DNA of 64,000 bases from Chryseobacterium sp. KACC 21268 (GTDB taxonomy: Bacteria; Bacteroidota; Bacteroidia; Flavobacteriales; Weeksellaceae), in NCBI GenBank assembly GCA_028736075.1, contig CP117875.1, forward strand, positions 62,001-126,000, given 5' to 3'. How positions within the stretch are numbered: position 1 is the stretch's first letter; every line of letters begins with the position of its first letter. Of the stretch, positions 37,397-45,518 are shown piece after piece. The notes under the pieces are model-generated. The model saw only the letters and a list, made by a program, of their open reading frames with translations, was not told where the DNA came from and searched no databases. A program made the translations under genes and the position numbers.

Positions 37397-37792
37397 TCAG
37401 TTCCTCGGAAAGCACATTTCAATTTCTTTTAAAACTTTTTCTATGTTCGATAAGATTTCATCATTAGAAAATCTAATTACGCTAATACCGTTAAATTCAA
37501 GAATCTTAGTTCTTTCTTCATCTTTAGGAATTTGTTCTTTTATGTAATGATATCCTCCATCAACTTCGATTATCAATTTTAATTTATGACAATAGAAATC
37601 AGCAATATATAAACTTATTGGATGTTGTCTTCTGAATTTGAAACCTCCCAAATTATTATTTCTAAGTTTTTCCCAGAGAAGTTTCTCAGCGTCTGTTTCG
37701 TTGTTTCTCAAAACCGTTGCTTTTCCAAAGCTGGAAGCTGGAGCACCTTTCCACATTCCATCATCGTAATTTGTAGTTAACTTTTTCATCAT
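37397..37792 (-). CDS. DUF559 endonuclease-domain protein
   Basis: A 131-aa protein of the DUF559 family, which shares the Vsr/PD-(D/E)XK nuclease fold. NETDAEKLLWEKLRNNNLGGFKFRRQHPI is the usual start (FRRQHPI is diagnostic); IADFYCHKLKLIIEVDGGYH supplies the D...ExD-like catalytic motif; GISVIRFSNDEIL ends the domain. The start is ATG 37792 or the next codon. The stop lies 3 bp from one palindrome trio, and a related trio lies 44 bp upstream of the start. Small DUF559 proteins are common in Bacteroidota, but their target is unknown. Confidence 0.87.
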   Translation of the reverse strand: MMKKLTTNYDDGMWKGAPASSFGKATVLRNNETDAEKLLWEKLRNNNLGGFKFRRQHPISLYIADFYCHKLKLIIEVDGGYHYIKEQIPKDEERTKILEFNGISVIRFSNDEILSNIEKVLKEIEMCFPRN

Positions 37793-37835
37793 TGTGTTTT
37801 GATAAAAATAAGAAATTCAAATAAATTAATTAATA

Positions 37836-38029
37836 AAATTTCAGATTGATTTTTTTTACCCCAACCCTAAAGGGAGAAAAATCAATCTGAAATTTCATCG
37901 AAATTACTCCCTTTAGGGCTGGGGAAATAATTTCGATGAAATTTTTATCTCTTATTAATGCAGCTAAATTTTAAACTGATTTTCTTGCCCCAGCCCTAAA
38001 GGGAGGAAAATCAGTTTAAAATTCTGCAT
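37836..38029. repeat. Palindrome trio, right of the DUF559 gene
   Basis: Three palindromes: 37836-37895 (arms AAATTTCAGATTGATTTTT), 37890-37945 (arms GAAATTTCATCGAAATTA, inverted core) and 37958-38029 (arms ATGCAG / CTGCAT and AATTTTAAACTGATTTTC). Cores are CCCCAACCCTAAAGGG, its inverse, and CCCCAGCCCTAAAGGG. Confidence 0.85.
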
Positions 38030-38034
38030 AAAAA

Positions 38035-38058
38035 AAACCACAGAAAATTCTGTGGTTT
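38035..38058 (-). terminator. Intrinsic terminator of nrdA
   Basis: AAACCACAGAA pairs with TTCTGTGGTTT; a T-run follows on the minus strand. Confidence 0.8.
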
Positions 38059-38084
38059 CAATTATTAATTCTATTTATAAGCAA

Positions 38085-39743
38085 TTACGCTTCACAAGCA
38101 GAGCAAGTCACAAAGTTGACCATCATTTCTTTTGAAACCGATGAACTTCTTTGATAATACAACGTTTTAACACCTTTCTTCCAAGCTTCGATCATCACGT
38201 AGTTCACGTCTTTCACTGGCATTGTAGAAGGAATCTGCAAGTTAAGCGACTGCGCCTGATCGATATACTGTTGTCTTTGAGCCGCCTGAGAAACGATTTC
38301 CATTGGAGAGATCTCACGGAATGTTTTGAATACTGCTTTTTCCTCATCAGACAAACCTTCAAGATGTTGTACAGAACCGTGGTTCAACATGATCGTTCTC
38401 CAAGTTTCTTCATTGTCCAAACCTTTTTCATCAAGTAATTTCGCCAAATATTTGTTCTTACGCATAAAGTTTCCTTTTGCAAGACCAGCTTTGTAATAGT
38501 TAGAAGCAAACGGCTCGATTCCAGGAGACGTTTGTCCAAGGATTGCAGAACTTGAAGTGGTTGGTGCAATGGCCATCAAAGTCGTGTTTCTTAATCCGTA
38601 ACCTTTCAACATATCTGGTTCGCCGTAGATATTCGCCAATTCTTTGGAAGCAATCTCAGACTGCTCTTTAATATGACGGAACGCTCTCGCATTGAACTGA
38701 GTCGCCTCGAAACTTTCGAACGGGATCATATTTTTCTGCAAATAAGAGTGGTAGCCTAAAACACCCAAACCTAAAGCTCTGTGACGCATTGCAAAATTTC
38801 TAGCTGAAGTCAGGTAATAATTACCTTCAGTTTTATCAATGAATTCTGAAAGAACCGCGTCTAGGAAATAGATTGCCAATTTCACAGCATTCGTATCTTT
38901 CCATTCGTCGTACAATTCCAAGTTCATAGAAGACAGACAACAGATGAACGATTCGTTAGCTGTAGAAGGCAACATGATCTCGGAACAAAGGTTACTTGCG
39001 TTCACCATCAATCCAGAATCTTTGTAGACTTGAGGCTTGTTTCTGTTCACATTGTCCGTGAAGAAGATGTAAGGCAAACCTTTTTGCTGACGGCTTTCCA
39101 AAACCCTTGCCCAGATTTTACGCTTATCTGCATCACCATCGATCATATCCTGCATCCAGTAATCTGGAACGCAAATCCCTGTAAACAAGTTTTGGATTGG
39201 ACTTCCAATATCTTTGATACTCAAGAATTCTTCAATATCACCGTGGTCGATGTCAAGATACGCCGCAAACGCGCCTCTTCTCACGCCACCTTGCGATACC
39301 ACATCCATCGCGGTGTCATATAATTTCATAAAAGAAACTGCTCCGGAAGATTTCCCGTTGTCTGTCACTGCAGTTCCTCTGTTTCTCAATTCTCCAAAAT
39401 AACCGGACGTTCCACCACCGATCTTCGTCTGCATAATCACCTCTCCCAACTTGTGCGTGATGCCTTCGATATTATCCGGAACGTGAACATTGAAACAAGA
39501 GATCGGCAATCCACGTTGTGTTCCCATATTCGCCCATACAGGAGAAGAGAAACTGATCCAACCTTTCACGATCATTTCCTTGAAAGCCGGTTGCAATTCC
39601 GGTTTGTAAAGACGTTTTGCCGCCGCCGTCGTAATACGGTCGATCGCGCCATCTACAGTCTCACCTTTCAAAAGGTAGCCTCTGTTCAACATTTGCTCAG
39701 ACTCTTCGTTGAGCCACCAGATATCTATATTTTCGTCCATCAT
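38085..39743 (-). CDS. nrdA: Ribonucleoside-diphosphate reductase, large subunit
   Basis: Class I ribonucleotide reductase alpha subunit, making dNDPs from NDPs. The 552-aa protein begins directly with WLNEESEQMLNRGYLLKG, so the N-terminal ATP-cone (activity site) of longer NrdA proteins is absent. Conserved parts: PISCFNVHVPDNIEG, GGTSGYFGELRNRG, NLCSEIMLPSTANESFICCLSSMNL with the active-site N/C/E residues, and APTTSSSAILGQTSPGIEP. The C-terminal redox pair is in VTCSACEA. nrdB lies upstream in the same orientation after 343 bp. Confidence 0.95.
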   Translation of the reverse strand: MMDENIDIWWLNEESEQMLNRGYLLKGETVDGAIDRITTAAAKRLYKPELQPAFKEMIVKGWISFSSPVWANMGTQRGLPISCFNVHVPDNIEGITHKLGEVIMQTKIGGGTSGYFGELRNRGTAVTDNGKSSGAVSFMKLYDTAMDVVSQGGVRRGAFAAYLDIDHGDIEEFLSIKDIGSPIQNLFTGICVPDYWMQDMIDGDADKRKIWARVLESRQQKGLPYIFFTDNVNRNKPQVYKDSGLMVNASNLCSEIMLPSTANESFICCLSSMNLELYDEWKDTNAVKLAIYFLDAVLSEFIDKTEGNYYLTSARNFAMRHRALGLGVLGYHSYLQKNMIPFESFEATQFNARAFRHIKEQSEIASKELANIYGEPDMLKGYGLRNTTLMAIAPTTSSSAILGQTSPGIEPFASNYYKAGLAKGNFMRKNKYLAKLLDEKGLDNEETWRTIMLNHGSVQHLEGLSDEEKAVFKTFREISPMEIVSQAAQRQQYIDQAQSLNLQIPSTMPVKDVNYVMIEAWKKGVKTLYYQRSSSVSKEMMVNFVTCSACEA

Positions 39744-39845
39744 AACTTTTATATTTTGCTTATTGTATTGGCTTATTGTTTTTTAAATCATTTTTTGGGC
39801 GCCTATCTCCGTCTTCCGTTCCCGCCCGATTTTACATCGGGATTC

Positions 39846-39878
39846 ACTCAAAGAGTTTATACTGAGCCTGTCGAAGTA
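39846..39878. repeat. Dispersed repeat TTTATACTGAGCCTGTCGAAGTA, copy 1
   Basis: The 23-bp-plus motif (AGTTTATACTGAGCC then TGTCGAAGTA) recurs inverted at 42518-42547. It lies in the 343-bp nrdB-nrdA gap (39744-40086), which otherwise shows no gene. Confidence 0.7.
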
Positions 39879-40086
39879 GGGCGCGCTTCGCCATTTTTGA
39901 CGATTTCACATAAAAAAGAAAACTCCAAGAATTAAAAATCGTTCTCAAAATTTTCTTTTTTACACCTTTCTCAGTCTGAAACTTTGACAGGATTTTTTAT
40001 TCAGTTTTGTAATTCCATAGGAATGACAAATATTAAGTTCTTGTTGGATTTCTTCCAACTTCAGACATCCAGCTTCCTGTCCTTAA

Positions 40087-41061
40087 TTAAAACAAATCGT
40101 TCGCTGTAATACTTTTATCGTGTTTTGTATAATCTACCGGACGTTTTGCGAAGAAATCATCCATAGAGTTGGCGAAAACCTCCTCTTCGAACCAAACCAT
40201 TGGTTTGTAATCTTCCTGAGAAACGTTGTATCTTGTTTTCACACCGATTTTCTTCAAAGAGTCATCTACTCTGTATTTCATAAAGTCAAGAAGATTCTTT
40301 TTGGACACTTTCTGCAATTCACCTTGCTCGAAGATCCAGTCCAAAATGTTAGATTCCATCTCGATAGATTCATCTACCAAGTCATAGATCGCTTCGATGT
40401 CCTCATCTGTCAAAAGATCAGGTTGTTCTTCGCGGATCTTGTTGATCAAATAGATTCCGCCATTGGCGTGGATCTGCTCATCTACAGAAGTCCAAGCGAT
40501 GATGTTGGACACGTTTTTCATATAACCTTGGAATCTTGTAAACGACAAAATGATCGCAAACTGACTGAACAACGAAACATTCTCTATCAAAATACTGAAA
40601 AGCAATAATGAGGAAACGTAAGCTTTCGGGTCTTGGGAATTGGCGTTCTTCAACATTTTTCCAAGATATTCGATTCTGTCTTTTACAGCTGGAACATTCA
40701 CCACTTCCAAGAAGTCATCATTGTAACCCAATACTTCCAACAATCTGGAGTAAGCTTCGGAATGACGGAATTCGCACTCAGCGAAAGTTGCGCCTAGACC
40801 GTTGAGTTCCGGCTTCGGAAGGTGGTCATATAGATTTCCCCAAAAGGTTTTCACATTGACCTCGATCTGAGCGATTGCCAGCAAAGCATTCTTCACGGCG
40901 TTTTTCTCGTGAGGCTCCAGCTGGGAATGGAAATCCTGAACATCGGCTGTGAAATCCACTTCGGAATGCACCCAATAAGACTTGTTGATAGCCTCTACAA
41001 ATTGCATTACTTCTGGATATTCAAAAGGTTTGTAGCTTATTCTTTTATCGAAAATTCCCAT
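40087..41061 (-). CDS. nrdB: Ribonucleoside-diphosphate reductase, small subunit
   Basis: The 324-aa ferritin-like beta subunit that stores the radical cofactor. Metal ligands are visible in QIEVNVKTFW, in CEFRHSEAYSRLL (ExxHxxxY, with the potential radical tyrosine), in FSILIENVSLF and in SVDEQIHANGG. The C-terminus ends in KHDKSITANDLF, which would dock to NrdA. There is no N-terminal ATP-cone. Whether the cofactor is diiron or dimanganese cannot be told from this reading; no nrdI is nearby. Confidence 0.95.
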   Translation of the reverse strand: MGIFDKRISYKPFEYPEVMQFVEAINKSYWVHSEVDFTADVQDFHSQLEPHEKNAVKNALLAIAQIEVNVKTFWGNLYDHLPKPELNGLGATFAECEFRHSEAYSRLLEVLGYNDDFLEVVNVPAVKDRIEYLGKMLKNANSQDPKAYVSSLLLFSILIENVSLFSQFAIILSFTRFQGYMKNVSNIIAWTSVDEQIHANGGIYLINKIREEQPDLLTDEDIEAIYDLVDESIEMESNILDWIFEQGELQKVSKKNLLDFMKYRVDDSLKKIGVKTRYNVSQEDYKPMVWFEEEVFANSMDDFFAKRPVDYTKHDKSITANDLF

Positions 41062-41438
41062 TATCAGCCGTATTTATTAGTTTATTAAAAATTCTATGAA
41101 AAGATAGTGATCAGCAACAGAATATTTCCAGTTTGGAAACGCGTTACTTTTATCTTTTAAGTGAATACAAAAATAGAAATTGAAGTCTATAAATGAAAGG
41201 GCAAAATGCTGAAATGAGTCAAAAAACTGACAATCATCAGCAAAAGTTTTCCACATTATGTTAAAAAGCGGATGGATAGGGAATTCCTGATAAAAAGGAA
41301 TCGCAGAAGACTGTTAGTTTGTCAGATTAAAATTAAACACATAGCTTAAAAATCCTTTAATAAATACCAATTACAGCTAAACAATACGATTTTAAATTTT
41401 CAATCCAATATTAACAGACCTTAATTTGGTTAAAAATA
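41062..41438. other. Intergenic region upstream of nrdB, no gene seen
   Basis: 377 bp with no supportable coding region. It should contain the nrdB promoter. A single TTTTCCACA at 41247-41255 resembles a DnaA box but stands alone. Confidence 0.4.
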
Positions 41439-42254
41439 TTAACCTTCTGAAACTTTCTTGGAAAAGTTGTGCGTCTTGATGTATTCTGCAAACGCTTGTT
41501 TGAGTTGGGATTCTATCGCCACCTTGTTGAAATTGTTTCTGTAATTCTTGGAAAGGTCTTTCTGCTCATCTGCATAAGCCAGGAAAATATCAAAGTCATA
41601 TTCGTCTAAACCGTAATCGGTGTAATAGTCAATATTGACGACTGCTTTTACGCGTTTGTAGAATTCTTGCTTCTCTGAATAGTTGGCTGTGGTTCTTGGT
41701 GACTGTGTAGCTTTTCCGAGTAAACCTCCGATGGCGCCTGCAAGCTTTACTATATCCAGTTGTCCGGCAGAGAGATTTGGCTGCTGGAAGGCTGAAGGCG
41801 TAGTCGCTTTTGGCGCAACGCCATTTGCCGGCGTTCTCATATAGAGATTCATTGCACTGTTGAGCGCAACAACTTTAGGCGGCGGATTGAGTCTTGAAAC
41901 ATCTTTTTTTAGGATCCCAGTTGGACGGAAGGTGAGTTTTACTTCTTCTATCTCCAGTGGAATTGTGAACAATCTGACATCCAGGCTTTTTGAGAAACTC
42001 TCATTGTTTACCGTTATATTTTTTCTTTCGTAACCTTGTCTTGCGATCCGCAGTTCGTCCGATGCCTTAGCCGCGATGACGAAGTTTCCCATAAAATCTG
42101 AGACCACGACTTGGTCTGTTCTGATATTGACGATGCTGGCGTTCGGCAATTTATCGCCATTTTCATTGGAGATGTTTCCCATCACATATTCTGATTGGGA
42201 AAATGCCTTAATAGAGAAGAGAAATATAAAGAATGCTAGTAATTTGATTTTCAC
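41439..42254 (-). CDS. Carboxypeptidase-like regulatory-domain protein
   Basis: A 271-aa exported protein. The signal peptide MKIKLLAFFIFLFSIKAFSQ starts at a GTG (42254). A CarboxypepD_reg-like beta domain follows at about 22-105 (YVMGNISNENGDKLPNASIVNIRTD, FVIAAKASDELRIARQGYERK), common at the N-terminus of flavobacterial outer membrane and T9SS-linked proteins. The rest (LNPPPKVVALNSAMNLYM; FYKRVKAVVNIDYY) is a conserved region of unknown role. A -7 box lies 17 nt upstream of the GTG, which supports this unusual start. Confidence 0.8.
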   Translation of the reverse strand: MKIKLLAFFIFLFSIKAFSQSEYVMGNISNENGDKLPNASIVNIRTDQVVVSDFMGNFVIAAKASDELRIARQGYERKNITVNNESFSKSLDVRLFTIPLEIEEVKLTFRPTGILKKDVSRLNPPPKVVALNSAMNLYMRTPANGVAPKATTPSAFQQPNLSAGQLDIVKLAGAIGGLLGKATQSPRTTANYSEKQEFYKRVKAVVNIDYYTDYGLDEYDFDIFLAYADEQKDLSKNYRNNFNKVAIESQLKQAFAEYIKTHNFSKKVSEG

Positions 42255-42271
42255 GGACTGTACGTTTTGTG

Positions 42272-42279
42272 CAAAATTA
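42272..42279 (-). promoter_or_regulatory. -7 box (TAATTTTG) of the carboxypeptidase-regulatory gene
   Basis: Exact TAnnTTTG on the minus strand, 17 nt before the GTG start. Confidence 0.5.
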
Positions 42280-42517
42280 ATTCTAATTGCGGCTGTTATT
42301 ATGTGAAGGTGATTTTTGGAACGGTAGTTTAACCGACTTTAAGGAGTTTTGTGATTTTTTTAGAAATTGTGGGATTTGGTTTTGTTAATTTAATTTGGAA
42401 ATATTTTGAACGAGTTAAAAAGGCATTGTTAATTTTTAGTCTTGAAATATTTTGAATGCAAAGTCCGCGGAGGTTTTTCTTGATTATTGTTGAAAACATT
42501 TTTAAGGTTCGCAAAGA

Positions 42518-42547
42518 TACTTCGACAGGCTCAGCATAAACTTCAAA
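42518..42547. repeat. Dispersed repeat TACTTCGACAGGCTCAG, copy 2
   Basis: ATACTTCGACAGGCTCAGCATAAACTTC is the inverted counterpart of 39846-39878, with one or two mismatches. Confidence 0.7.
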
Positions 42548-42649
42548 CTTATCAAAGGTCGCAAAGTAAAAAAAAGTTTTTGCCCGTTTAAGTTTCTTAA
42601 TATTTCGATTTTTTGGGTGAAAGTTCTAAATATGACAAATCGTGGATTT

Positions 42650-42795
42650 TTGCGAAGCTGCGTAAGGGATGGTAGTAGAAATCCTTTTTGTCATTATCAA
42701 ATCGTGTTTCGTAGACCAATGGTGAAAGACAAAAAGATTGCAGCGAACAGCCCGACCCGTGCGGTGGGAAAAGCTTGGCGAGGGATACGCCCAAA
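42650..42795 (-). repeat. Dispersed ~125-bp intergenic repeat, copy 2
   Basis: In reverse complement it reads GGGCGTATCCCTCGCC, CCACCGCACGGGTCGGGCT, CGCTGCAATCTTTT, GGATTTCTACTACCATCCC, the same blocks as 5536-5660. It lies between the carboxypeptidase-regulatory gene and ssrA. Confidence 0.78.
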
Positions 42796-42849
42796 TTTAG
42801 TTGATAATTTATGGTTAATAGTTTATGGTGATGGTAAATTAATTTTTTG

Positions 42850-42857
42850 TAAATTTG
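42850..42857 (+). promoter_or_regulatory. -7 box (TAAATTTG) of ssrA
   Basis: Exact TAnnTTTG ending 18 nt before the tmRNA 5' end. Confidence 0.55.
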
Positions 42858-42875
42858 TAGTCTTATTTTAAAATT

Positions 42876-43271
42876 GGGGTTGACTGGTTTCGACAGCAAG
42901 GCCAATGGGTAAGTAAGCATGCAGAGAACCGTAGCGCGATCTCTTAAATCCCTTGCTACAAAATTTTAACTGGCAACGAAGAGTTCGCTCTTGCAGCTTA
43001 ATCCGAAGTTTAGTAGGATTCAGCGCTTTCCCGAAGATAGTAAGGAAGCAAGATGTCTCACAAACGCTCTGTTCTGCGGCGTTTGATTCTGGGGCATAGC
43101 AATGCAGAAATAAGGTTTTGGGCACTTCGACCAAGATTCGAAAATCTCAGAAGATAAGGTTTAGGTTGGGTGTTTGCTCTCTGCCTGAGCTCGAAAATCA
43201 ATAGCGAAATAAGCATGTAGAAATCTTATGTATTGCTTGTTTGGACGAGGGTTCGAATCCCTCCAACTCCA
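42876..43271 (+). ncRNA. ssrA: tmRNA
   Basis: tmRNA rescues stalled ribosomes and tags the nascent peptide. The 5' GGGGTTGACTGGTTTCGACAG and the 3' GGTTCGAATCCCTCCAACTCCA are the diagnostic ends; GGGGTTG pairs with CAACTCC (one G-T pair) in the acceptor stem. The tag frame GGC AAC GAA GAG TTC GCT CTT GCA GCT TAA at 42972-43001 encodes GNEEFALAA. CCA is not encoded. The tRNA-like 3' end is a classical attachment site for integrative elements, and accessory DNA begins right after it. Confidence 0.95.
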
Positions 43272-43274
43272 CTT

Positions 43275-43314
43275 AAAACCCTGTAAATTGCTAATTTACA
43301 GGGTTTTATTTTTT
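43275..43314 (+). terminator. Intrinsic terminator after ssrA
   Basis: AAAACCCTGTAAATT pairs with AATTTACAGGGTTTT around a 3-nt loop, then a T-run. Confidence 0.85.
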
Positions 43315-43315
43315 A

Positions 43316-43335
43316 AGGTGCTATTTTAGGTGCTA
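43316..43335 (+). repeat. Direct repeat AGGTGCTA x2 beside the ssrA 3' end
   Basis: AGGTGCTA at 43316-43323 and 43328-43335, spaced 12 bp, right after the ssrA terminator. Short direct repeats next to a tRNA or tmRNA attachment site can be arm-type integrase binding sites. The remaining 43336-43633 holds no gene. Confidence 0.45.
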
Positions 43336-43609
43336 ATATTTACAGTTCTAAAATTTTATAAATCCAAGTATATTGCATTTCGAGCATTCTAAAATTGAAT
43401 GAAAGCACATTTACATGTGTATTAATTAGTAAGCATAAAAGAAAATTTCCATATCAAAGTATCAGCTGTATCAAAAATTTTCTAAAAAAAAATAATGAGA
43501 CCTAAAGGAAGTGATTATTATAAGAAATTTTTAAATATTCAATAAGAAAGTACTTTTATAACTGAGATAATAATTTCCTTAAAGCAAATCAAACGAACTG
43601 TTATTAAAT

Positions 43610-43617
43610 TATATTTG
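43610..43617 (+). promoter_or_regulatory. -7 box (TATATTTG) of the abiH-like gene
   Basis: Exact TAnnTTTG, 16 nt before ATG 43634. Confidence 0.5.
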
Positions 43618-43633
43618 TAAAAACTAATAAATT

Positions 43634-44893
43634 ATGAATAGACTTATTATTGTTGGAAACGGGTTTGATTTAGCGCACGGCCTGCCAACATCATACGCTA
43701 ATTTTGTAGATTTCATCTGGCAAAATTTTAATCTTCACGAAACTAATGAATTATTTAACAAATTGTTTATTGTAGATTATGATTTATTTGGAAGAACTAA
43801 TGTAATTGGAAATTATAACAATCTAAAACAAATAATTGAAAAGGCTTTTTCGAGAAATTCTGATTTCATTATTTCCACCACTAAAGCAACAGGCTACTCA
43901 GTTGTTTATCGCAAAAATTTTAATTTAGGCAACGATAAAATAATTTTTGAATTCAAAAACAAGTTTTTTTATTTAATAAATAGTAATAGAATAAATAACT
44001 GGGTACAAATAGAAGATCTATATTATAAAGAATTACTTACTCTAGTCAAAAATTTAGACAATAATAGAATGATCAAAGATATCAATCAGTTAAACCGAGA
44101 ATTTGAGGAAATAAAATTGTTACTAAATTTTTATCTTAAAACTGAAATTGAAGATACTTTTGATTTTAACAGTAATATTTCACAGCTTTCAGAAATTGCT
44201 AAAATACTTGAATTTAAATTTCAAGAATTGAAAAGAAATAGTATGTCATCTTATTTTCATGAATTCACTGGAATTGATAAAAAAATGCTCATCAATTATG
44301 ATAATATGATCAAACAAAGCAATGAACAATACGAACCAATTGAATTTGAAAATCTATTTGTAGATTTTAATTATACGTCAACAGTTGGAAGCTATGTCAG
44401 AGCTCTAAATCAATCCCCGAATAAATATGGAAAAAATTATCACATACAAATTCATGGTAATTTAACTGATTTGGAAAATCCAATAAATTTTGGATTTGGT
44501 GACGAAATGGATGATCATTATAAAATTATAGAAAATAATAATAACAACGCATACTTAGAAAACATGAAGTCTTTTATGTATCTTAATAATTCGAATTATA
44601 AAGATTTATTAAATTGGATACGTGAAAAGGATTATCAGATTTTAATATTTGGTCACTCGTGTGGATTATCTGATAGAACTTTACTTAATACAGTTTTTGA
44701 AAATGAAAACTGTAAATCAATAAAAATATTTTATCACAAGCGAAATAATGGCCCTGACAATTTCAGAAATTTGTCAATGGACATTTCAAGACATTTTAAT
44801 AAGAAGCCTCAAATGAGAGATAAAGTTGTTAATAAATCGCTATGTCAAGAATTGCCACAAAATATAAGATTCCAAAAGAAAATAATAAAATGA
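43634..44893 (+). CDS. AbiH family abortive infection protein
   Basis: A 419-aa protein of the AbiH family (phage abortive infection, first known from Lactococcus). The N-terminal IIVGNGFDLAHGLPTSYANFVDFIW motif (read as NGFDLAHGLPTSY) is diagnostic. Later, LFVDFNYTSTVGSYVRAL, YHIQIHGNL and ILIFGHSCGLSDRTLLNTVF form the rest of the conserved Rossmann-like scaffold. The mechanism is not established. It is a single gene with its own -7 box and is the first cargo gene after ssrA. Confidence 0.9.
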   Translation: MNRLIIVGNGFDLAHGLPTSYANFVDFIWQNFNLHETNELFNKLFIVDYDLFGRTNVIGNYNNLKQIIEKAFSRNSDFIISTTKATGYSVVYRKNFNLGNDKIIFEFKNKFFYLINSNRINNWVQIEDLYYKELLTLVKNLDNNRMIKDINQLNREFEEIKLLLNFYLKTEIEDTFDFNSNISQLSEIAKILEFKFQELKRNSMSSYFHEFTGIDKKMLINYDNMIKQSNEQYEPIEFENLFVDFNYTSTVGSYVRALNQSPNKYGKNYHIQIHGNLTDLENPINFGFGDEMDDHYKIIENNNNNAYLENMKSFMYLNNSNYKDLLNWIREKDYQILIFGHSCGLSDRTLLNTVFENENCKSIKIFYHKRNNGPDNFRNLSMDISRHFNKKPQMRDKVVNKSLCQELPQNIRFQKKIIK

Positions 44894-45227
44894 GCAACTT
44901 TAACTTCTACACCTTCCTATTAGAAAAGAATATGAAAAAAGACAATCCGTGAAGCTGAAGTTTCCACTTTTTATACCCACCATCAAAAATCCAAAATAGG
45001 ATAAATTTCTAAAGTGATGGATGCGCCGGGCGTTGTATCAAGAAACTTCAAATTAAATCTCAATTAAACCTTCCGAATTTATAAGATCTATATAATGGAA
45101 AATAATATTGAAATACGAATAAAATGTTCGTCGTGTGAAAAATCAAAAAAAATTAAACTAACGATCTATTTAATAGCCTATTGTAAGCTTTTGACTAAAT
45201 TCCCTTAAAACACAAAGCGTGCAAAAT
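44894..45227 (+). other. Gap with possible decayed coding fragments
   Basis: 334 bp. An ATG a few bases after abiH opens MSNFNFYTFLLEKNMKKDNP and stops; a second frame continues REAEVSTFYTHHQKSKIG, then VMDAPGVVSRNFKLNLN. A 37-codon frame at 45095-45208 contains a CSSC pair. These may be remnants of a broken gene, but I do not recognise a parent. Confidence 0.3.
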
Positions 45228-45518
45228 TTAGTATACATCGCCCTGCTCTTTAAGCATCGTTGCATACATTTCCTTAGTTAATGGGCAGTCGAAAAAATCT
45301 TCTGCTTTTTTTGAACTTGGAAAACGTAGTTGATTTTTAATCATTCCCATCAATGAAGCTCCGTATTCATCTTTTCCGTGACTAAAATAAGTGTTGATAG
45401 ATGTTTTCTTTCCATCTATAACTAAAAAATAAAAATTGTGATGATTCTTTTCTGGACGAAGTTCAAAGCCCTTCTTTTTTAATACTCTAACCAGTTCTTT
45501 AACTTTCCTTGATTTCAT
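45228..45518 (-). CDS. HicA-like toxin
   Basis: A 96-aa basic protein. KVKELVRVLKKKGFELRPEKNHHNFYFLV has the HicA layout: helix, G-F, then strand with the active-site histidine (here in KNHHNF) that in HicA cleaves mRNA. It is followed by TSINTYFSHGKDEYGASLMGMIKNQLRF, as in larger HicA-like proteins. The start overlaps the stop of the upstream 299-aa gene by 4 bp, a toxin-antitoxin style coupling. RNase activity is inferred from the family. Confidence 0.7.
   Translation of the reverse strand: MKSRKVKELVRVLKKKGFELRPEKNHHNFYFLVIDGKKTSINTYFSHGKDEYGASLMGMIKNQLRFPSSKKAEDFFDCPLTKEMYATMLKEQGDVY

Noticed and set aside
39453-39935. 160-codon plus-strand frame
   Set aside because: It is antisense to nrdA and runs into a repeat; no independent support.
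41247-41255. Single DnaA-box-like TTTTCCACA near nrdB
   Set aside because: One imperfect 9-mer in AT-rich DNA is expected by chance; no cluster is seen.
42597-42920. 107-codon minus-strand frame
   Set aside because: It crosses the dispersed repeat and the ssrA 5' end; not a plausible gene.
42868-43134. 88-codon minus-strand frame
   Set aside because: It is antisense to tmRNA.
45095-45208. 37-codon frame with CSSC
   Set aside because: Too short and isolated to call a gene; mentioned only as a possible remnant.
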